13,220 nt of DNA. Origin: an uncultured Varibaculum sp. Its GTDB lineage: Bacteria > Actinomycetota > Actinomycetes > Actinomycetales > Actinomycetaceae. Where the stretch lies: assembly GCA_947255165.1 (NCBI GenBank), contig CAMYFZ010000049.1:1-13220 (forward strand). The letters run 5' to 3'. The notes beneath the pieces were generated by a model that searched no databases, was not told where the DNA came from, and saw only the letters and a list, made by a program, of their open reading frames with translations. The translations under genes were made by a program, and so were the position numbers. This document shows, piece by piece, positions 7,063 through 13,220 of the stretch (within the stretch, counting starts at the first letter, position 1; every line of letters begins with the position of its first letter).

Positions 7063-9327
7063 ATGGGCCAGCCCACGGATCCGGAACCGAAACGACTGGG
7101 AGTTTTAACCTCGGGCGGGGATGCCCAAGGAATGAATGCGGCCGTGCGGGCGGTGGTACGTACCGCCTTGAAAATGGGTGCCCAGCCGTACGCGATCCTC
7201 GAAGGTTGGCAAGGGGCAGTTACCGGCGGAGAGATGATCAAGCCGATGGGCTGGTCAGATGTATCGAGTGTGCTCAATAAGGGCGGCACGATTATTGGTA
7301 CTGCCCGCTGCCAGGAATTTCGGGAACGCTCCGGATTGCGTAAAGCCGCTAAGAACCTGGTTCTAAAGGGAATAGACCGACTAATCTCTATCGGTGGTGA
7401 TGGCTCGTTGGCAGGAACCAATGAGTTCCAAGAAGAATGGCCGAGCCTGCTGGAAGAATTGGTACAGTCCGGGGAACTGACCCCTAAGCAGGTAGCCGGA
7501 CATGAAAAGTTGCGGGTAGCGGGCCTGGTGGGCTCGATCGACAATGATTTAGTCGGTTTTGATATGACCATCGGCACCGATTCTGCCTTGCAGCGAATCC
7601 TGGTAGCCCTAGACGAGCTATCTTCTACCGCCGCCTCCCACCGGAGGACTTTCGTAGTAGAAGTAATGGGGCGGCACTGCGGGTATTTGCCGTTAATGAG
7701 CGCGGTTGCCCGGGGCTGCGATTATGTGTTTATCCCGGAAGCTCCTCCTGAGGCAGATTGGCAGAAGACTTTAGCAGACAAACTGGCAGCCGGGCGTAAA
7801 GCTGGCAGGCGCGAATCAATTGTGCTGGTGGCCGAGGGAGCTATCGACCACCAGGGTAATCCCATTACTGCAAACGATGTGTGTGACGCCCTCGAGCAAG
7901 AAACCGGGCAGCGCCCTCACCTGACTATATTGGGACACGTGCAGCGGGGCGGCACCCCCTCTGCCTATGACCGTTGGATGCCCACGGCCCTGGGGTATGC
8001 CGCCGTCTATGAAGTTCTCAATCAAGACCAAAGCTCCGAGCCGGTGATTATCGGGGCGCGTAACAATCGAGTAGCTCGCCTGCCCCTGATGAAAGCGGTT
8101 GGTGACACGCGCGCAGTCGCCAAATTCACCCAGGCCAAAGAATATGAAAAAGCGGTGCAGGCGCGCGGGCGTTCCTTCCGCGAGATGCTGGCCATTAACC
8201 AAGTAATGTCGACCCCTCCCCAGGAAGACCAGCTGCCTGCCGATGCCAAGCGGGTAGCCATTATGCACGTGGGGGGACTGGCTCCCGGGATGAACACTGC
8301 TGCCCGAGCGGCAGTTCGTCAAGGTATTGACTGCGGATTTGAAATGCTGGGAATCTACGGTTCCTTCGATGGGTTGATGTCCGGGAAAGTTAAGCGTCTG
8401 GCCTGGGAAGACGTTGAAGGTTGGGGATTTGATGGCGGCGCCGAACTGGGAACCTTGCGTCCGATTCCCCGGGTGGAAGAATACTACGCGATAGGGCGCG
8501 CCCTGGAAGAACATCGCATTGACGCGCTAGTGGTAATTGGTGGTTATAATGCCTATCTGTCGATCAATCAGATGCGCCAGGAAACTTCCCGCTACCCCGC
8601 TTTTAATATTCCGATGATTTGTGTCCCGGCCTCTATTGATAACAATCTGCCGGGATCTGAGCTTTCTATCGGTGCCGATTCCGCCCTTAATAATGCTGTC
8701 TGGGCGCTAGATCGCATCCGGGAATCTGCGGCCGCCTCTAGGCGTTGCTTTGTAGCCGATGCCATGGGGCGACACTGCGGATACCTATCCCTAATGGCAG
8801 GTATCGCGGCCGGAGCCGAGTTGGTTTATTTGGACGAATTCCCCTACGATCTGCAGATTCTAGCGGATGATGTGAAAATGATGCGGGATTCTTTCCGCGA
8901 GGGCCGCCGCCTCTGCCTGGTTCTGCATAACGAAGAGGCTGGAGGTAGATACGATCGGGAATTTATCGCCTCCGTGTTTGCGCAAGAATCGAACGGCTTC
9001 TTCGATGTGCGCCACTCCGCCCTCGGACACTTGCAGCAAGGCGGAGAGCCCTCGCCCTTTGACCGGATCTTAGCTACTCGCCTAGTGCGGGTAGCAATCA
9101 AAGAACTCCGAGAGCAATTCGCGCAAAGCCGAACCGAACCCTTAGGGGTGGGCTTGGCGGAACACGGGATCGAAACCTTCCCGCTACTAAAAATGCAAGA
9201 AAAGGTAGATCCTCAGGTACGGCGGCCTCTCAACCAATGGTGGTTGCCACTTATTGACATTATTCCGGTGGTTTCCCGCGACGAATGGGACGTTGAAGTC
9301 CCTAAGCTGCCAATCACTGACCTTTAA
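7063..9327 (+). CDS. pfkA: 6-phosphofructokinase, double-domain eukaryotic type
   Basis: The enzyme phosphorylates fructose 6-phosphate to fructose 1,6-bisphosphate, the committed step of glycolysis. At 754 residues it is two tandem PFK domains, not the usual bacterial single domain of about 320-340. The N-half is catalytic: SGGDAQGMN (17-25), GGDGS (111-115), SIDND (158-162, Asp160 as base), MGRHCG (202-207), Glu258, Arg295 (GHVQRGG) and Arg304 (YDR). Gly in GGDGS and Gly before SIDND point to ATP rather than pyrophosphate as donor. The C-half (from about 397) keeps the fold but has GGYNA (493-497), SIDNN (524-528) and GHLQQGG (655-661). Loss of the nucleotide-site Asp and of the Arg243 equivalent mirrors the regulatory half of animal and fungal PFK, so it is probably an allosteric module. 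AGGAGG (7053-7058) precedes the ATG. The gene sits between the sensor gene (24 nt) and pgi (26 nt). Which effector binds cannot be read from sequence. Confidence 0.95.
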   Translation: MGQPTDPEPKRLGVLTSGGDAQGMNAAVRAVVRTALKMGAQPYAILEGWQGAVTGGEMIKPMGWSDVSSVLNKGGTIIGTARCQEFRERSGLRKAAKNLVLKGIDRLISIGGDGSLAGTNEFQEEWPSLLEELVQSGELTPKQVAGHEKLRVAGLVGSIDNDLVGFDMTIGTDSALQRILVALDELSSTAASHRRTFVVEVMGRHCGYLPLMSAVARGCDYVFIPEAPPEADWQKTLADKLAAGRKAGRRESIVLVAEGAIDHQGNPITANDVCDALEQETGQRPHLTILGHVQRGGTPSAYDRWMPTALGYAAVYEVLNQDQSSEPVIIGARNNRVARLPLMKAVGDTRAVAKFTQAKEYEKAVQARGRSFREMLAINQVMSTPPQEDQLPADAKRVAIMHVGGLAPGMNTAARAAVRQGIDCGFEMLGIYGSFDGLMSGKVKRLAWEDVEGWGFDGGAELGTLRPIPRVEEYYAIGRALEEHRIDALVVIGGYNAYLSINQMRQETSRYPAFNIPMICVPASIDNNLPGSELSIGADSALNNAVWALDRIRESAAASRRCFVADAMGRHCGYLSLMAGIAAGAELVYLDEFPYDLQILADDVKMMRDSFREGRRLCLVLHNEEAGGRYDREFIASVFAQESNGFFDVRHSALGHLQQGGEPSPFDRILATRLVRVAIKELREQFAQSRTEPLGVGLAEHGIETFPLLKMQEKVDPQVRRPLNQWWLPLIDIIPVVSRDEWDVEVPKLPITDL

Positions 9328-9353
9328 AGAAAACCGTTAGAACAGGAGAAAAA

Positions 9354-11051
9354 ATGAGTGCCCCGATTGATCCCACTACCACCCAGGCATGGCAAGAGCT
9401 AGAGAATCTAGCCCAGTCCTTTCAGCCAGATTTAGCGGGTTGGTTCCAAGACCAACCTAGCCGGGCGGAAGATCTAACCTTGAGAGCTGCAGATTTACAA
9501 GTGGACCTGTCAAAGAACTTGATCACTGACCCCATATTGAAGGCGCTAGCCCGCCTGGCAGCACAGACCAAAGTTGAGGCGCATCGAGACGCCATGTTCG
9601 CGGGCGCGCATATCAATACCAGCGAAGATCGCGCGGTGCTGCATACGGCGTTGCGGCGGCCACGCGAAGATAAACTCGAAGTTGATGGGCAGGATGTTTC
9701 TGCCGATGTAGCTGCCGTTTTAGAGCAGGTTTACGATTTTGCCGAAAAGGTGCGCACCGGACAATGGGTCGGGGTCACCGGGAAACCCATTAGTACGGTA
9801 GTTAATATCGGTATCGGAGGCTCGGATTTAGGTCCGGCAATGGCCTATGAAGCGCTGATTCCCTATGTGAAATCGGGACTGCAGTGCCGTTTTGTGTCTA
9901 ATATCGATCCCACGGATCTGTGCGAAAAAGTGAAGGATCTGGATCCGGAAACCACCCTATTTATTGTGGCCTCCAAGACTTTCACGACCTTGGAAACCCT
10001 AACTAATGCCCGGGCAGCTCGCACCTGGCTGTTAGACCAGCTGGCCGCTCGGGGAATCTGGGAAGGTAAAGAAAGCTCGGCTCAGCTCAGCGAGGAGGAG
10101 TCCCGCCAGGCAGTGTCGAAGCATTTCGTGGCAGTGTCTACTAATCTCGAGGCAGTAGCGGAATTCGGTATCGACCCGGATAACGCCTTTGGTTTTTGGA
10201 ATTGGGTAGGAGGACGCTACTCGGTAGATTCCGCAGTCGGTACCGCCCTGGCGGTTGCGATTGGCAAAGCAGGATTCTCTGATTTCCTGGCTGGGATGCA
10301 CGCCATGGACGAGCATTTCCAGACGGCTCCGCTAAGCAAGAACGTCCCCCTGCTAATGGGACTGATCAACGTGTGGTACCGCAACTTCCTGCATACCCCC
10401 ACCCACGCGGTACTGCCCTATTCTCAATACCTACATCGTTTCCCGGCCTACCTGCAGCAACTGACCATGGAATCCAATGGTAAGGCCGTGCGCTGGGATG
10501 GGGCAGCGGTAACCTATGATACTGGTGAAATTTTCTGGGGAGAGCCGGGCACTAACGGTCAGCATGCTTTCTACCAGTTGATTCACCAGGGAACTCAGAT
10601 GATTCCCGCGGACTTCATCGCTTTCGCTAACCCCACCTGGCCCTTAAAAGATGGCGACAACGATCAGCATGAGCTGTTCCTAGGGAACTTCTTTGCCCAA
10701 ACCCAGGCGCTAGCTTTCGGGAAAACCGCTGAGCAGGTACGTGCTGAGGGCACTCCCGAGAACATCGTCCCGGCCCGGGTCTTCCCCGGAAACAAGCCCT
10801 CAACCTCGATCATGGCGCCACGGCTAACCCCCTCGGTGCTAGGACAGTTGATCGCCCTCTATGAGCACATCACCTTTGTGCAAGGGGTTGTGTGGGGGAT
10901 TAATAGCTTCGACCAGTGGGGTGTGGAGCTGGGTAAACAGCTAGCCAAGGCGCTCACTCCGGCAATCGCCGGTGACAAAGAGGTCCTGGAGCAGCAAGAT
11001 CCCTCCACCAAAGCATTGATCGACTACTACCACGCCAATCGCGAAAAGTAG
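9354..11051 (+). CDS. pgi: Glucose-6-phosphate isomerase
   Basis: The enzyme interconverts glucose 6-phosphate and fructose 6-phosphate, supplying the substrate of the phosphofructokinase encoded just upstream. The 565-residue length is normal for the long PGI form. Visible landmarks are the phosphosugar-binding [11 protein letters not shown] (151-161) and [13 protein letters not shown] (206-218), the first signature [15 protein letters not shown] (279-293), catalytic Glu373 (TMESNGK), His404 ([14 protein letters not shown]) and Lys528 (DQWGVELGK, second signature). AGGAG (9344-9348) lies 5 nt before the ATG, and the upstream gene ends 26 nt earlier, so it is very likely cotranscribed with pfk. 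No intrinsic terminator with a U-tract directly follows; a block of large inverted repeats does. It is cytoplasmic and intact. Confidence 0.97.
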   Translation: MSAPIDPTTTQAWQELENLAQSFQPDLAGWFQDQPSRAEDLTLRAADLQVDLSKNLITDPILKALARLAAQTKVEAHRDAMFAGAHINTSEDRAVLHTALRRPREDKLEVDGQDVSADVAAVLEQVYDFAEKVRTGQWVGVTGKPISTVVNIGIGGSDLGPAMAYEALIPYVKSGLQCRFVSNIDPTDLCEKVKDLDPETTLFIVASKTFTTLETLTNARAARTWLLDQLAARGIWEGKESSAQLSEEESRQAVSKHFVAVSTNLEAVAEFGIDPDNAFGFWNWVGGRYSVDSAVGTALAVAIGKAGFSDFLAGMHAMDEHFQTAPLSKNVPLLMGLINVWYRNFLHTPTHAVLPYSQYLHRFPAYLQQLTMESNGKAVRWDGAAVTYDTGEIFWGEPGTNGQHAFYQLIHQGTQMIPADFIAFANPTWPLKDGDNDQHELFLGNFFAQTQALAFGKTAEQVRAEGTPENIVPARVFPGNKPSTSIMAPRLTPSVLGQLIALYEHITFVQGVVWGINSFDQWGVELGKQLAKALTPAIAGDKEVLEQQDPSTKALIDYYHANREK

Positions 11052-11101
11052 CCTCTTATAACATGAGGGCGCAGCTTTATGCGTGAGCGCGGGGGCTAGG
11101 A

Positions 11102-11189
11102 GGTTGGTGCGCTAAAAGCGCTCGGGGCTCCGGTGAGCCTTGCTTCGCTCGGCTCAAGTCGCCCTCTCGCATCTTTTAGCGCGCCAACC
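11102..11189. repeat. 17-bp inverted repeat with structured 54-nt loop
   Basis: Arms 11102-11118 and 11173-11189 pair over 17 bp with a single T/G wobble. The 54-nt loop contains a second stem, TGAGCC (11134-11139) with GGCTCA (11151-11156). The two arms are GGTTGGTGCGCTAAAAG and CTTTTAGCGCGCCAACC. Confidence 0.75.
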
Positions 11190-11231
11190 GCGTATTGGCG
11201 CAGCATAGCGGCTGTTGTAACCGTGCTGTAT

Positions 11232-11410
11232 GCGGGGGCTAGATTTTATCCGAGTGGGTGCGGTGGGCATAAGAATTTGGGAAAGACCCTGGTCTTTCCC
11301 AAATTCTTGGGCGGGAGGAAAAATCTAGCCCGCGCATTTACCGCCACACCAATCTATTCTCGGGAACGGCGATATCTGTTTCCAAGTGGGAGGAAAAATC
11401 TAGCCCCCGC
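11232..11410. repeat. MITE-like segment with 16-bp perfect terminal inverted repeats
   Basis: GCGGGGGCTAGATTTT (11232-11247) is the exact reverse complement of 11395-11410. It also pairs with 11320-11335 at 15 of 16 positions. The 19-bp sequence GGGAGGAAAAATCTAGCCC is repeated directly at 11313-11331 and 11388-11406. The left arm therefore has two competing partners. I see no transposase and no clear target-site duplication at the ends. Confidence 0.65.
11271..11308. repeat. Perfect 18-bp hairpin
   Basis: Arms 11271-11288 and 11291-11308 are exact reverse complements separated by two bases; in RNA the top pair would open to make a 4-nt loop. It lies inside the 11232-11335 stem. It is a strong candidate for a bidirectional transcription end but lacks a U-tract outside the stem. 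Confidence 0.75.
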
Positions 11411-11438
11411 GTCGCTAATGGTGGCAACGACTTTTTGC

Positions 11439-12566
11439 TTAGAGGCTGGCGATATAGCTTTGGAGGCTCTGCTCGCCGCTGACCCGTACCCGGGGATACT
11501 GGCGGAAATCAGCGCCTTTTTTAACTTTCCCGTATTTGGTGGTGAAGGCGGCTTTGATATCTAGCTCTTTAACCGCTGCCAATCCTTCCTCGGTCACATC
11601 TCCGAAAGGATAGGCGAAGGCGTCTCGGCTTTTTAGCAGGTCGATTGCTTTTGTAAGGTCATCTTTGATCTGGTTCTTGTTCAGTGCACTAATTAGCCCA
11701 CCGTGCCCAATATGTCCACCGGGTTTATGCAAATCCCAAGAGTGGGACTGATAGTCAACATAACGGCTGGGGTTATTTCGAATTGCTTCTTGACTGGCGG
11801 CGATGCTTCCAATCAAAAAGGAAGTGGCCGGGATCTGATACTTGTCCAAAAGTGCTCGCCCGTGCTCTAGGAAACCGAGTTCCCCATCATCGAAGGTTAA
11901 AATTACGCTTTTTGCGGGGAGGGCAATCTGGTTGTCAGCCCAAGCACGTAACTCCGAAAAACTGGGATGGTAAAAGTTGTTACTTTTTAGCCATTTGAGT
12001 TGTTCTTCGAGCTTCGAAATAGAAATAAAATTATTATTCAGCTGGCTGGGCGGATTGTTGGGGTCATACACATTGTGATACATCATCACCGGAACCCCAT
12101 CTTTAGCCCAGTCCCTGGAGCTGGCGGTAACTACCGAAACCTTTCGTTGTGCTCGTGCCTGGGCGTTGCCGCTAATACAGCGATACTCGATGGTGTAATC
12201 CCCAGCTGTTTGGGTATTAACTTTTCCGGTTGCCTCTACGTTGCCGATCATCCCGGACCGGTCATCAATGCAGTAGGCCCCGGATTCAATATAGCTATCG
12301 CCGCGCCGGACAACCGTATTCGCATCGCCATGTAATCCCACCGTCAAGTGCGGAGAATCGGCCTGCGGAGATGCGGAGTCCTGGGGGTGTGAAGTCGCCT
12401 TGCTAGCGGCACTTTTCGCCGGGGTTTCCTCTTTGGTAGTGCCAGAAAAGAAGCTAAACACCAGGCCTGAAACCGTGACTACTACCAAGAGTGATAGCAA
12501 TAAGATTCCTAGTCGCGTTCCCCGGGAACGTTTATGATTGCCGGCAGCGTGGCGAGGACGGGACAT
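11439..12566 (-). CDS. Membrane-anchored polysaccharide deacetylase with Ig-like domain
   Basis: The 375-residue protein has a basic N-terminus, one membrane segment at about 19-41, a Ser/Ala/Pro/Lys linker (42-72), an Ig-like module resembling DUF5011/HYR domains (about 73-147; GDSYIESGAYCIDD and GDYTIEYRC-SGN), and a NodB-type deacetylase domain (about 158-375). Metal and catalytic residues are Asp226-Asp227 in TFDDG and His275/His280 in SHSWDLH, spaced as in PgaB/IcaB enzymes. YPFG (319-322) and PRVRV (358-362) are the later motifs; I do not see the classical late His motif. Cys99 and Cys130, on neighbouring strands of the Ig-like module, could form a disulfide. It should act outside the membrane, removing acetyl groups from an N-acetylhexosamine polymer (peptidoglycan or exopolysaccharide); the substrate is not decidable here. 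The ATG at 12566 lies 12 nt after the reductase stop with only a weak SD, so translation may be coupled. Confidence 0.92.
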   Translation of the reverse strand: MSRPRHAAGNHKRSRGTRLGILLLSLLVVVTVSGLVFSFFSGTTKEETPAKSAASKATSHPQDSASPQADSPHLTVGLHGDANTVVRRGDSYIESGAYCIDDRSGMIGNVEATGKVNTQTAGDYTIEYRCISGNAQARAQRKVSVVTASSRDWAKDGVPVMMYHNVYDPNNPPSQLNNNFISISKLEEQLKWLKSNNFYHPSFSELRAWADNQIALPAKSVILTFDDGELGFLEHGRALLDKYQIPATSFLIGSIAASQEAIRNNPSRYVDYQSHSWDLHKPGGHIGHGGLISALNKNQIKDDLTKAIDLLKSRDAFAYPFGDVTEEGLAAVKELDIKAAFTTKYGKVKKGADFRQYPRVRVSGEQSLQSYIASL

Positions 12567-12578
12567 CGTCTCTGCGCT

Positions 12579-13220
12579 CTAGAGGCGATCCATGGTGTCG
12601 GGGTGGGAGCCGGAACGGCCGGCCTCGCCCTTATCCAGGGAATCTAAATCAACTTTGGCCTGTTCATCTAGCTGGAAATCGAAAATATCCAAGTTTTCTT
12701 TAATGCGCTCGGGGTGAACTGACTTGGGGAAGAGGACGTCTCCGCGCTCAATACCCCAACGTAGTACCACTTGGGCAGGAGTCTTGCCGAGGCGATTGGC
12801 GGCAGCAATTACTTTTTCTTCCCCTAAAACGTTTCCGCGCGCCAGCGGCGACCACGCCTCAGTGACGATATTGTGCTTGCGGTGGAAGGCGCGTAGCTCA
12901 TTGTTAGCGAATTGCGGATGGATCTCTACCTGATTAACGGCCGGAGTTACTCCCGTTTCGGTAATTAAACGTTCTAGGTGGTTGATTTGGAAGTTCGAAA
13001 CCCCCACGGTACGTGCTGTTTTGTCATACTGGAACTCCAGGAGGGTGCGCCAAGTCTGCACAAAATCGCCCCCGTAAAGGGTGGGGAGCGGCCAGTGAAT
13101 CAAGAATAAATCCACGTAATCGGTGCGTAGATCCTCCAGGCTTTGCTGGAAAGACTTCCGGGCGTCCTCCGGCAAATGCTTATCGTTATTGAGTTTGGTG
13201 GTCAAGAAAATTTCATCGCG
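12579..13220 (-). CDS. Aldo/keto reductase, AKR5 (2,5-diketogluconate reductase)-like, N-terminus outside window
   Basis: The gene runs in from the right edge: 213 residues plus stop are visible, beginning RDEIFLTTKL. About 60 N-terminal residues, including the catalytic Asp and Tyr, lie outside. Landmarks, in visible-residue numbering, are catalytic Lys9 (TTKL) and His42 (DLFLIHWP), 33 residues apart as usual in the family, then GVSNF (73-77), NQVEIHP (96-102), and the NADPH-binding PKS (165-167) with Arg172 and Asn176 (PERIKEN). These point to an NADPH-dependent carbonyl reductase of the dicarbonyl or 2,5-diketogluconate reductase group; the substrate is not certain. An apparent start at 13205 is a Leu codon inside the conserved FLTTK strand, not the real start. 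The downstream deacetylase gene starts 12 nt after the TAG and is probably cotranscribed. Confidence 0.93.
   Translation of the reverse strand, partial: RDEIFLTTKLNNDKHLPEDARKSFQQSLEDLRTDYVDLFLIHWPLPTLYGGDFVQTWRTLLEFQYDKTARTVGVSNFQINHLERLITETGVTPAVNQVEIHPQFANNELRAFHRKHNIVTEAWSPLARGNVLGEEKVIAAANRLGKTPAQVVLRWGIERGDVLFPKSVHPERIKENLDIFDFQLDEQAKVDLDSLDKGEAGRSGSHPDTMDRL

Larger units (their letters stand above)
11052..11438. repeat. Gene-free block of nested inverted and direct repeats between convergent genes
   Basis: The 387 bp between pgi and the convergent deacetylase contain no credible gene. They hold a 17-bp stem (11102-11118 with 11173-11189), an 18-bp perfect palindromic hairpin (11271-11308), and a family of copies of the GCGGGGGCTAG / CTAGCCCCCGC motif: 11089-11099 and 11232-11242 in one orientation, near 11325-11335 and 11400-11410 in the other. 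It probably provides transcription ends for both flanking genes, though no hairpin carries a proper U-tract. It resembles a cluster of REP- or MITE-like intergenic elements; that is inference until other genomic copies are found. Confidence 0.7.

Noticed and set aside
7816..8514. A 232-codon minus-strand open frame inside pfk
   Set aside because: It is antisense to conserved PFK motifs, and its residue mix is that of a shadow frame.
11102..11410. CRISPR array or integron attachment sites
   Set aside because: Repeats are inverted and nested with no regular spacing or unique spacers, and no cas or integrase gene is nearby.
11133..11564. A 143-codon plus-strand open frame with repeated KNLA-type peptides
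   Set aside because: It spans the inverted-repeat block and the end of the deacetylase gene in antisense; the peptide repeats are by-products of the DNA repeats.
13203..13205. A translation start for the aldo/keto reductase at this Leu codon
   Set aside because: The frame continues to the window edge through the conserved RDEIFLTTK strand, so the gene is cut by the window and not short.

Overview
The window most likely comes from a moderately GC-rich Gram-positive actinobacterium, plausibly an Actinomycetaceae-like host-associated species. This is an inference from a very large secreted surface protein with InlB-type repeats, a type II NADP isocitrate dehydrogenase, purine-rich Shine-Dalgarno sites, TANNNT-type -10 elements and one probable leaderless gene. 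No rRNA or tRNA is present to settle the taxonomy.

Layout. Positions 1-3595 (minus strand) hold the first 1198 codons of a secreted surface protein; its C-terminus lies beyond the left edge. A 226-bp AT-rich gap carries its leader, with a hairpin directly before the ribosome binding site. A small alpha/beta hydrolase follows (3822-4568, minus). It diverges from icd (4764-5990, plus), and the 195 bp between them carry a likely promoter in each direction. Downstream of icd lies a folded RNA segment and a strong intrinsic terminator.

The centre is a three-gene plus-strand cluster (6196-11051) with gaps of 24 and 26 nt. It encodes a LacI/GalR-type sugar-sensor domain with no DNA-binding domain, a 754-residue double-domain 6-phosphofructokinase of the eukaryotic type, and glucose-6-phosphate isomerase. 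The two enzymes catalyse consecutive steps of upper glycolysis. The sensor-like protein in front of them has no obvious way to bind DNA, and this is the most unusual part of the window.

Between pgi and the next gene (convergent) lies a 387-bp gene-free block packed with long inverted repeats, including one arm that can pair with either of two downstream arms. The right end is a minus-strand pair: an aldo/keto reductase cut by the window edge, then, 12 nt on, a membrane-anchored polysaccharide deacetylase with an extracellular Ig-like module.

In function, the central part is core carbon metabolism (isomerase, phosphofructokinase, isocitrate dehydrogenase) and the flanks are cell-surface functions. 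The surface-protein gene is visibly poorer in GC than the metabolic genes: a spot count gives 24 of 60 bases at 1-60 against 39 of 60 at 5641-5700.
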